From NCBI RefSeq assembly GCF_900142775.1, contig NZ_FRCC01000004.1, positions 186,001-250,000 of the forward strand: a stretch of 64,000 bases of DNA. The letters are read 5' to 3'. This document shows positions 42,880 through 50,704 of the stretch, piece by piece (position 1 is the first letter of the stretch; each line of letters opens with the position of its first letter). Position numbers and translations under genes: made by a program. This DNA comes from Flavobacterium flevense (GTDB lineage: Bacteria; Bacteroidota; Bacteroidia; Flavobacteriales; Flavobacteriaceae). The notes below the pieces were generated by a model. It did not search any database. It was not told where the DNA came from and saw only the letters and a list, made by a program, of their open reading frames with translations.

Positions 42880-43494
42880 TTGAGTTTGAAAAATCACATT
42901 TTACATACCGGAGTTCTTGATGATAATAAGCTGTGGCAAGATTTAAAAGCAGGAGACGAGAAAGCTTTTTCTACGCTTTTTAAGAGGTATTATGGTAATT
43001 TAATTCAATATGGGAATTCCTTTTCTCCACATGCCGAGAAAATTCAGGATTGTGTTCAGGATGTTTTTACAGATATCTGGATTTATAGAAACAGCCTTAG
43101 TGACACTGTGGTTGTAAAAGCTTATTTATTATCATGTGTACGTAAACGTATTGTGCGTTTGCAACAGCGTGATAAGGTTTTTAACAAAGCAACATCTATG
43201 GATGCTGTTACTTTTTTGCTTGATTTTTCAGTAGAACAACAATTAATTTCCGATGAATTGACCGTAGCTAAAGTTGAGCATCTTAATAAACTGTTAAATA
43301 TTTTGCCTTCCCGGCAAAAAGAAGCTTTGTTTTTAAAATACCATCATGGCTTAAATATAGATGAAATAGCAGCAATATTAAATGTGAATTATCAATCGGC
43401 CAGTAATTTATTACATAGGGCACTGGTAAATATTCGTAAGGAATGGAACATAAATGTAACCTTATTAATGGTATTAATGATGAATTGGGTTTAA
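42880..43494 (+). CDS. ECF-type RNA polymerase sigma factor
   Basis: Extracytoplasmic-function sigma factor of 204 residues. Region 2 has LKAGDEKAFSTLFKRYY and QDCVQDVFTDIWIYR. Region 4 has LNILPSRQKEALFLKYHHG and the helix-turn-helix IDEIAAILNVNYQSASNLL. It should direct transcription of the following susC-susD-glycosidase genes when released by the FecR protein next to it. The only in-frame start candidates near the N-terminus are TTG codons (42880 or 42886). A stop lies two codons upstream and the first in-frame ATG falls well inside region 2, so a TTG start is likely. That may keep expression low. Confidence 0.92.
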   Translation: MSLKNHILHTGVLDDNKLWQDLKAGDEKAFSTLFKRYYGNLIQYGNSFSPHAEKIQDCVQDVFTDIWIYRNSLSDTVVVKAYLLSCVRKRIVRLQQRDKVFNKATSMDAVTFLLDFSVEQQLISDELTVAKVEHLNKLLNILPSRQKEALFLKYHHGLNIDEIAAILNVNYQSASNLLHRALVNIRKEWNINVTLLMVLMMNWV

Positions 43495-43570
43495 GAAGGA
43501 AAAGAAAATTGCGAATAATGAGTATGTAAAAGGATGATTGTCCTTTATGATAGAAGAAATACGGTGCGAA

Positions 43571-44686
43571 ATGAAAAAAAGAAATAAATATAGAGAAATA
43601 GAAGATTTTTTGGCTGACGAATCATTCCGACTGTGGATGAGGTCAAAAAATGATATGGCAGGTTGGGAAGACTGGACATTAGATCATCCTAAACGGGCTA
43701 AATTAGTCGAAGAAGCCCGTCTGTGGTTACTGGCTATGAAAGTTCCCGAACATGATTTGACTCAGGAACAGCTGGATGATGCTCTGCAAAATACCTGGCT
43801 GAAAATTGAACAAAAAGAGCAAAGTCCTAAAAGAGAAAATAAATTAATCAAAGTATGGAACGATGGCTGGTTTGGAAAAATTGCGGCAGTTCTGGTTCTT
43901 GGTTTGCTTTCATTTTATGCGTACACCAATTATTTTACTGCTGCAAACACCGATTTTTATCAGGAACAAATAGTTGCTCACGCAGAAGCAGATGGTTTAT
44001 TAGAACAAATAAATAATTCGAATAAACCACAGATTATAAATTTATCCGATGGAAGTTCAGTGTTGTTACAGCCTAAAAGTAAGCTGAGTTATCCGAAAGT
44101 TTTTATGGGTAATGAACGAAAAGTGTATTTGTCAGGAGAAGCTTTTTTTGAAATTAGTAAAAATCCTCAAAAACCATTTTTTGTTCATGCTAATGAAGTT
44201 GTAACGAAAGTCGTGGGTACCAGCTTCCGAATTAAAGCGTATACAAATGATTCTGATGTGGAGGTTTTAGTACGAACAGGAAAAGTAAAAGTGAATTCTG
44301 AAAAAGCGTACTCTAAATCAAGCCAAAAAGAAATAGTATTGTTGCCCAATCAGGCGCTTCGTTTTGAACGTAAAAATCAAACTTTTAAGAAAATAACTGA
44401 TATCACAACCGATAAATCAATTAGTAGTTCAGTGAGAAGTATTGAACAATTAAGTTTTGATTTTACAGATATTCCCGTTAGCCAGATTTTAAAAACAATA
44501 GAGCTGGCTTACTCGGTAGAGATAGATTATCCAAAACAGGAATTGAAAAAATGCCATTTGACCACCTCCTTAAATGATCAGCCTTTACCGGAAAAATTAA
44601 AGATTATCTGTAAAAGTATCGGTAATAATTCCAGTTATACCATGAATGGAAATCAAATCACGATTTTGTCTAAAGGATGTAATTAA
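43571..44686 (+). CDS. FecR-type anti-sigma factor
   Basis: Inner-membrane anti-sigma factor of 371 residues. The cytoplasmic N-terminal part (MKKRNKYREIEDFLADESF) binds the sigma factor, and a membrane helix follows at about residues 107-125 (IAAVLVLGLLSFYAYTNYF). A periplasmic FecR domain comes next (INLSDGSSVLLQPKSKLSYP, KPFFVHANEVVTKVVGTSF), and then a C-terminal DUF4974-like domain (LSFDFTDIPVSQILKTIE). ATG at 43571 fits the family start. ATG at 43547 and a TTG at 43538 are alternatives. It would receive the signal from the STN domain of the downstream SusC. Confidence 0.92.
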   Translation: MKKRNKYREIEDFLADESFRLWMRSKNDMAGWEDWTLDHPKRAKLVEEARLWLLAMKVPEHDLTQEQLDDALQNTWLKIEQKEQSPKRENKLIKVWNDGWFGKIAAVLVLGLLSFYAYTNYFTAANTDFYQEQIVAHAEADGLLEQINNSNKPQIINLSDGSSVLLQPKSKLSYPKVFMGNERKVYLSGEAFFEISKNPQKPFFVHANEVVTKVVGTSFRIKAYTNDSDVEVLVRTGKVKVNSEKAYSKSSQKEIVLLPNQALRFERKNQTFKKITDITTDKSISSSVRSIEQLSFDFTDIPVSQILKTIELAYSVEIDYPKQELKKCHLTTSLNDQPLPEKLKIICKSIGNNSSYTMNGNQITILSKGCN

Positions 44687-44702
44687 TTTCAATGCCTATG
44701 AA

Positions 44703-44815
44703 TAAAAAAAGCGTCGAAAATGCTGCAACATTATCGACGCCTGTGCTCATTCTCACTCTGCAAAGTGGGTTTGAAATGTTTCTTAAAATACGCTCAAAAT
44801 AGTATTAATCAAAAC
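44703..44815 (-). ncRNA. Candidate antisense sRNA in susC leader (DonS-like position)
   Basis: A minus-strand intrinsic terminator lies at 44711-44740: 12-base arms with one mismatch, GCGTCGAAAATG / CATTATCGACGC, followed on the minus strand by seven T. No minus-strand gene precedes it. A minus-strand TAATTTTG box (44820-44827) with GTTG 20 bases further upstream gives a plausible promoter. The resulting transcript of about 105-110 bases would be antisense to the susC leader. In Bacteroides, PUL-associated antisense RNAs such as DonS lie at this position and repress the susC-like gene. Confidence 0.55.
44711..44740 (-). terminator. Minus-strand intrinsic terminator between fecR and susC
   Basis: Stem of 12 pairs with one mismatch and a 6-base loop. 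The T-run lies on the minus-strand side only (plus strand AAAAAAA at 44704-44710). Confidence 0.7.
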
Positions 44816-44819
44816 AAAC

Positions 44820-44827
44820 CAAAATTA
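44820..44827 (-). promoter_or_regulatory. -7 box of candidate antisense sRNA
   Basis: Minus strand TAATTTTG matches TAnnTTTG. A near-consensus -33 element GTTG lies 20 bases upstream (plus strand CAAC at 44848-44851). Confidence 0.45.
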
Positions 44828-47800
44828 TGAAAAAAAACCAAGTAAAACAACGATTTCTAATCCGACTCATGAAGATGACATTGTATCAATTTGTATTAGC
44901 GGTTGTGTTTTCGACCGTTACCATGGCAAATAGCCTTAATGGACAGGGAAAGTTAGACACAAAAGTGACTATATCCATCACGGATATGAATTTAAATAAT
45001 GCCTTAAAAGAGCTGGGTAAATCAGCTGATGTGAAATTTTCATATAATTCCAGAATGGTAGCATTTGACCAAAAGGTTAGTGTTAAAGCTACTAATGAGG
45101 TTTTATCAGCTGTGCTTTCCAGAATCTTACAGCCATTGAATATTAAATATACGGTAGTTAGTAATCAAATTATATTACAAAAAGACAATAAAAAAGATAA
45201 TAATGACATCGAAGCTTTTTTACAAACAGTTGGACAACAGCAAAAAACGCTTAGTGGAGTAGTTGTTGATGCCGGTGGACTTTCTCTTCCGGGGGCAAGT
45301 GTTTTAGTCAAAGGAACTAAAAATAGTGTTTCTACAGATATAGATGGAAAATTTAGCATTAGAGTCGATGATACCGCCACCACACTGGTAATCTCTTATG
45401 TTGGATTTGATTCAGTGGAAATTCCTATTGGTAATAAGACTGATTTTAGAATTACACTTAATGAATCTTCGCAAAGTTTAGAAGAAGTTGTGGTTGTAGG
45501 ATATGGAACTCAAAGAAAGAGTGATTTAACAGGAGCAATATCTTCAGTTTCAGGTGAACAATTAGCTACGGTTCCGGCTATGACAGCTGCACAGGCTTTA
45601 CAAGGTAGAGCGGCGGGTTTGAATATTGTAACTACGAGTGGTGCTCCGGGTGCGGGAACTAATATCACTATTAGAGGCGGAACCTCAATTACACAAAGTA
45701 CTAAACCGCTTTATATTGTGGATGGTTTTCAAATGGATGATGCATTAAATGTTATAAATCCTAACGATATTAAAAGTATTGAGATTTTAAAAGATGCTTC
45801 GTCTACAGCAATTTATGGAGCTCGTGGATCTAATGGTATTATTGTAATTACAACAAAATCGGGAAAAAAAGGACAAACAACAGTTTCTTACAACTCTTTT
45901 ATCTCGTTTGATGAACTTTCTAAAAAAATGGATGTAATGTCTAATACAGAAGATTTTGTCAAATATCAATACGAAATGGCAGTTTTACAAGGAAAGCCAG
46001 CCTCATGGAGTAATGTTTTTGACAATAGTTTAGCAACAGATACGCCTAATTTTTATACAGGTGCTTATGATCGTATTAATAATCGTTATGCTTCAGGTAA
46101 TGCTATTGACTGGCAGAAAAAAATGTTTGGAGGATCAGGTTATACTCAAAATCAAAATGTTACCGTATCAACTGGTAATGAAAAAACACAGGCATTTTTA
46201 AGTTATAATTACAATAATCAGGAAGGGATTATAGCAAATCATAGTGACAGAAGGAACACATTCCGTGCTAAAATCAATTCAGAATTATATAAAGGCTTAC
46301 GTTTAGACCTTAATACTATGTTTAGTAATACTTCAACAGATGGTGGTGGTGCTTATGGTGGTCTAAAGGATGTGCTCTTGCAGCCCATCAATGGTGGAAC
46401 ATTGTTTTCTCAGGATCAGCTGATTAATACACAGACTTTTGGAGATTTTTCCGGTTTAGATTCTGCTTATGATACTGAAAATCCATTAGTAGAAAACGAA
46501 GCTTCCCAATCTAATAGACGCTCTCGTGTTTTTCTTGTGAATACTGGTGTAGAATTTGATTTTCTGAAAAACTTTACATGGCGTACTTCCGGTCAATATT
46601 CCTGGTCAAGTGGTAAAGGAACTAGTTTTTCAGATGAAAATTCAAGAGCAGCATTAACTGATCCTGTTAATACCGGTATTAATGGAAGTATCAGTAATTC
46701 AGAATCGTTTAGTTACCAAATCACAAATACCTTGAATTACAAGAAAACATTTGCGGATAAACACGATGTTTCTGTTTTATTAGGACAGGAGGTTACTTAT
46801 AATGAATCTGAAAGCAATAGTCTAAGTCTTAGACAATTTCCATTACCTAACTTTGGTTTAGACGATATTTCAAATGCAACTGTATCAGATAAAAATACAG
46901 GTCATTCCCGCAATGGATTAGCTTCTTTCTTTGGGCGATTAAATTATGCTTATGATAATCGTTATCTTTTAACTGGAACATTACGTTATGATGGTTCTTC
47001 TAAATTTGCAGAAGGAAATAAGTGGGGTGTCTTTCCATCTGTTTCCGGAGCATGGAGAATTTCAGAAGAAAATTTTTGGAAAAATAATGCTATTGGAAAT
47101 GTTATCAATAATTTTAAACTGCGTGCCGGTTATGGTATTACCGGTAATAATGGAATTGGTAATAACTTATATCTTACAACCGTAAGTCAAACGGATTATC
47201 CAATTAATAACACTCCGGGGAATCCGGCTTATGTGCCAAGTTCAACATTGGGTAATCAAGGTTTGCAATGGGAAACTTTACATGCTACAAACCTTGGTTT
47301 AGATATTTCTTTATTCAATAGAAGAATCGATATCACAGCAGAATGGTATAACAATCAAATTAGTGATATGTTATTAAAAAGTATCATTCCTTCTTCAACA
47401 GGATACGCAAATCAATATCAAAATGTGGGAACAATGCGTAACCGTGGTTGGGAATTTACAGTGAGTACAACAAATGTGAAAACTTCTAATTTCCGTTGGA
47501 CAACTGATTTAAACCTGGCTTTTAATAAGTCTAAAGTACTTTCTTTAGAAGAAGATCAAACACAGAAAACGTTTAATGTAGGAGGGAACAGATCCGGTTC
47601 AGTAACATATTATGCTACTGTGGGAGATCAATTAGGAGATATGTATGGTTATGTATATCAGGGACTTTATACAACCGATGATTTTACTCAAAATCCTGAT
47701 GGGACTTATGTTTTAAATCCTGGTGTTGTAAAACCATTTAGTGGAACTGCAAGTCCGGGTGATGTAAAATTTGCTGCTGATAATGAAGCTGGCGATCAAT

Positions 47801-48402
47801 TTACACGTCAATTAGTAAAAATAGGTAATGGTGCTCCTGATTGTATTGGAGGTATCACTAATACGTTTCGCTATAAAGGTTTTGATTTAAATACGTTTAT
47901 GAAATTCAGTATTGGAAATGATATTTATAATGCTACTAAGCACAGTACAAGCCCTTATGCTCTTTTTCAAAATGTACCTACAGAGTTTGGTAATAATTAC
48001 TACCGTTTAATTGATCCTTTGACAGGACAAAAAGCAACTTCGCTTAGTCGTTTACAAGAATTAAATCCTGATGAAGCATCTCGTACATCTGCTTTAAATC
48101 TTTTGAACTCAAGTTATATCACTTATCCTTCTTCTTATTTTGTTGAAGATGGTTCTTATTTACGCCTTGCGCAAATAACACTGGGATATACACTACCTAA
48201 AGCATGGTCTGAAAAAGCTAAAATTTCTAATGCCCGTTTTTATTTTACAGCTAATAACATATTGACTATTACAGGCTATTCTGGTTTTGATCCTGAAGTT
48301 TCTGCGGGTGATAATGATTTAGTAGCTGTTACCCCGGGATATGACAGCTCTGCTTATCCTCGTTCCAGAAGCTTTGTTCTAGGTTTAAACTTAACATTTT
48401 AA
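44827..48402 (+). CDS. SusC-type TonB-dependent transducer with STN domain
   Basis: Outer-membrane importer of 1191 residues that also signals. After the signal peptide comes an STN domain at about residues 40-120 (VTISITDMNLNNALKELGKS, VLSRILQPLNIKYTVVSNQI), the part that contacts FecR in the periplasm. A carboxypeptidase-like regulatory domain follows (LSGVVVDAGGLSLPGASVLV), then the plug (ITIRGGTSITQSTKPLYIVDG, DASSTAIYGARGSNGIIVIT) and a barrel ending LGLNLTF. Sigma, anti-sigma and STN-SusC together form a trans-envelope switch. Loading of an arabinose-containing oligosaccharide should induce the locus. Confidence 0.95.
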   Translation: MKKNQVKQRFLIRLMKMTLYQFVLAVVFSTVTMANSLNGQGKLDTKVTISITDMNLNNALKELGKSADVKFSYNSRMVAFDQKVSVKATNEVLSAVLSRILQPLNIKYTVVSNQIILQKDNKKDNNDIEAFLQTVGQQQKTLSGVVVDAGGLSLPGASVLVKGTKNSVSTDIDGKFSIRVDDTATTLVISYVGFDSVEIPIGNKTDFRITLNESSQSLEEVVVVGYGTQRKSDLTGAISSVSGEQLATVPAMTAAQALQGRAAGLNIVTTSGAPGAGTNITIRGGTSITQSTKPLYIVDGFQMDDALNVINPNDIKSIEILKDASSTAIYGARGSNGIIVITTKSGKKGQTTVSYNSFISFDELSKKMDVMSNTEDFVKYQYEMAVLQGKPASWSNVFDNSLATDTPNFYTGAYDRINNRYASGNAIDWQKKMFGGSGYTQNQNVTVSTGNEKTQAFLSYNYNNQEGIIANHSDRRNTFRAKINSELYKGLRLDLNTMFSNTSTDGGGAYGGLKDVLLQPINGGTLFSQDQLINTQTFGDFSGLDSAYDTENPLVENEASQSNRRSRVFLVNTGVEFDFLKNFTWRTSGQYSWSSGKGTSFSDENSRAALTDPVNTGINGSISNSESFSYQITNTLNYKKTFADKHDVSVLLGQEVTYNESESNSLSLRQFPLPNFGLDDISNATVSDKNTGHSRNGLASFFGRLNYAYDNRYLLTGTLRYDGSSKFAEGNKWGVFPSVSGAWRISEENFWKNNAIGNVINNFKLRAGYGITGNNGIGNNLYLTTVSQTDYPINNTPGNPAYVPSSTLGNQGLQWETLHATNLGLDISLFNRRIDITAEWYNNQISDMLLKSIIPSSTGYANQYQNVGTMRNRGWEFTVSTTNVKTSNFRWTTDLNLAFNKSKVLSLEEDQTQKTFNVGGNRSGSVTYYATVGDQLGDMYGYVYQGLYTTDDFTQNPDGTYVLNPGVVKPFSGTASPGDVKFAADNEAGDQFTRQLVKIGNGAPDCIGGITNTFRYKGFDLNTFMKFSIGNDIYNATKHSTSPYALFQNVPTEFGNNYYRLIDPLTGQKATSLSRLQELNPDEASRTSALNLLNSSYITYPSSYFVEDGSYLRLAQITLGYTLPKAWSEKAKISNARFYFTANNILTITGYSGFDPEVSAGDNDLVAVTPGYDSSAYPRSRSFVLGLNLTF

Positions 48403-48417
48403 TGCAAAATATACATC

Positions 48418-50502
48418 ATGAAAAAATCTATTAAATTGTTTGAGAAAAAAAAGGCATTAATAATTTCGATTCTTATCGTTTCTCTAAATATGACTTCTTG
48501 CCAGGATTATCTGGATATGCCTTCTTATAACGCTGTTGATACTGAAACAGTATTTTCAGATGAATTAACCGCTGATATGTTTGTTCAGGGTTGTTATCGC
48601 GGTATTATTCATTCGGAGTTATTTTATCAGCTTGGAGCAGGGGAGACAGTAACACATTCTTCTGAAGACGGAACAACTAATAATTCTAAATATAACATTT
48701 GCAACTATTTTTACGACGCAACAACACCGTACACTGTTACAACTATTTTTAAAGAACAATACCGTATTATAGAATCCACTAATATTGCTATTAGTCGATT
48801 AAGTAAAATGCCTGAAACTAGTAAAACGAAAGCGTTATTAGGCGAAGCTAAAGCAATCAGAGCTTTTTGTTATTATAATCTAATTCGTGTATATGGAGAT
48901 GTTCCCGCTGTATGGCAACCTTTGGAAGAGCTGAATCCGGATGATGAAAATACATTTTATCCAAAACGTGCTTCTCGTGATGAGATTTATGATCGTATTG
49001 TTGCTGATCTTCAGTCGGCTGTACAGGATATTCCCTGGTTTTCTGAAAGCGGTTATGCTACTTATGAGCGTTTAACAAAACAAGGTACTTATGCTTTATT
49101 AGCCCGTATCGCATTACACGCAGGTGGTTATTCATTACGCTGGAATCTGGAAACAAATGATCAGGGAAGCTTAATGATGTCCAGACGTTCGGATGTTGCT
49201 CGCGCTCAGGAGCTTTATCAAATTGCAGATAAGGCATGTGAGGCTGTTATTTCCAGAAATGAAAATAGTCTGGTTCAGGCACAAGGTAATAAAAGTGGCT
49301 TTGAATATTTATGGTATAATTTCTGCCAAAGAAATTTTTCAGCTACCAGAAATGAGATGCTTTGGGAAGTGGCTAATTTAGGTCAAAATACCAATTCTCC
49401 TTTTGGTGTTTATGCTCATCCGGGGACTAGAGGTGGAGTGTTTGGATCCCGTAAAGCATTACAATTCATGTTGCCAACATATTATTTGTCGTTTAATCCA
49501 AATGATACACGACGTGATGTCTCCTGTACTGCTTATAGTATTTATTTTTTAAATAATGGTTCGGCAAGTGATAAATGGGTTGATGTAGGAACAACATTCT
49601 CTTGTATTATGCCTGGAAAATTCCGTATCTCTTGGTGTAATGAGCCACAAGGAGCTTCACAACGTAATCTTAATATTCCTGTTTTACGATATGCCGATGT
49701 ATTATTAATGTATGCCGAAACTCAAAATTATCTTAACAATAATCCAACAGCAGCTGCTAAAGATGCTTTGCAAAAAGTAAGGGATAGAGCAGGAATTGGT
49801 TCTTTAACTATACCTTCAGATAAACAAGGATTTGAAGATGCTATTGTTCAGGAACGTAAATGGGAATTTGCAGGCGAATTTAACTTGCGTACTGATTTAA
49901 TTCGAATGAATCGTTTAGCAACTGAATTAGCAGCGACAAAACAGGATATGAAAGATCTTTCAGATAGAAAAAACGCATATGCTAACACAGCGGTGTATCG
50001 TTTGTATAAATTTCATCTTGACGCACAAACTTACGGAGATCCGTTTTTGGCAGTTAAATATATTGATTTAACTGATCCTGCAGAAATTGCAGCGATCCAA
50101 ACAGTACCAACAACCTCTTCTCAATATGCTGCTTTTCTGGCTAAAACTGCCGGAATTGCACAGGCTCACGGTTATACTGTGACGGGAGATGATAAATGGT
50201 ATCCGGTAAATATGTTTCAGGCTTACACAAGCGCATATAATGGAAATGCCCGTAAAACCGTTGGATTTACTTCAGGTTTTAATACACTTCAAATAGGGAA
50301 TATTATTTATACTAAACCAACCGGTTCAGCTGAAAATGGAGGTCAATATCCTAATTGGATTGAGGCTCCTGACGGTAGCGATGGATTGTATTATGGCTTT
50401 CAGCAAAATCGTTCAGAATTGCTTCCTTTTGCTAATAAATCTGCTGGTCATCCTCTTGTTGATAACCCAAATTTAACGCAACATCCCGGTTATCTAAATT
50501 AA
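48418..50502 (+). CDS. SusD-type surface glycan-binding lipoprotein
   Basis: A 694-residue lipoprotein, longer than average for SusD. The signal peptide ends at lipobox Cys28 (LNMTSC) followed by QDYLDMPSYNAVD. Helical SusD parts include LLGEAKAIRAFCYYNLIRVYG and LRYADVLLMYAETQNYL, with EFAGEFNLRTDLIRMNRLA near the C-terminal third. It is 15 bases after susC and should cap that channel and bind the glycan. A strong terminator follows, so the downstream glycosidases have at least a partly separate promoter. Confidence 0.93.
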   Translation: MKKSIKLFEKKKALIISILIVSLNMTSCQDYLDMPSYNAVDTETVFSDELTADMFVQGCYRGIIHSELFYQLGAGETVTHSSEDGTTNNSKYNICNYFYDATTPYTVTTIFKEQYRIIESTNIAISRLSKMPETSKTKALLGEAKAIRAFCYYNLIRVYGDVPAVWQPLEELNPDDENTFYPKRASRDEIYDRIVADLQSAVQDIPWFSESGYATYERLTKQGTYALLARIALHAGGYSLRWNLETNDQGSLMMSRRSDVARAQELYQIADKACEAVISRNENSLVQAQGNKSGFEYLWYNFCQRNFSATRNEMLWEVANLGQNTNSPFGVYAHPGTRGGVFGSRKALQFMLPTYYLSFNPNDTRRDVSCTAYSIYFLNNGSASDKWVDVGTTFSCIMPGKFRISWCNEPQGASQRNLNIPVLRYADVLLMYAETQNYLNNNPTAAAKDALQKVRDRAGIGSLTIPSDKQGFEDAIVQERKWEFAGEFNLRTDLIRMNRLATELAATKQDMKDLSDRKNAYANTAVYRLYKFHLDAQTYGDPFLAVKYIDLTDPAEIAAIQTVPTTSSQYAAFLAKTAGIAQAHGYTVTGDDKWYPVNMFQAYTSAYNGNARKTVGFTSGFNTLQIGNIIYTKPTGSAENGGQYPNWIEAPDGSDGLYYGFQQNRSELLPFANKSAGHPLVDNPNLTQHPGYLN

Positions 50503-50526
50503 TAATTTTAATTTAAGGGTATTATA

Positions 50527-50567
50527 AAAAATCTCAAAGCGATATTTAATTTGCTTTGAGATTTTTT
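50527..50567 (+). terminator. Terminator after susD of arabinose-polymer locus
   Basis: Arms AAAATCTCAAAGC / GCTTTGAGATTTT with a 12-base loop and a following T-run, about 25 bases after the susD stop. Confidence 0.82.
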
Positions 50568-50661
50568 ATTTTAATATATTCCGTTCCTTGTATTTAATAG
50601 CTTTTATCATAATCAGTTTGATTTCCATTAAATTTATAATCAAATTAATAAATGTTTTATT

Positions 50662-50669
50662 TACATTTG
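50662..50669 (+). promoter_or_regulatory. -7 promoter box of the GH51 gene
   Basis: TACATTTG matches TAnnTTTG, 35 bases before the GH51 ATG and downstream of the susD terminator. No TTTG is seen at the usual -33 spacing. Confidence 0.45.
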
Positions 50670-50704
50670 TTAATTCCAATCAAAATTTTATAAAGAATAA
50701 ACCA

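Noticed and set aside
44711..44740. Hairpin read as terminator of the fecR transcript
   Set aside because: No T-run follows on the plus strand. The T-run is on the minus strand, so it is better explained by a minus-strand RNA.
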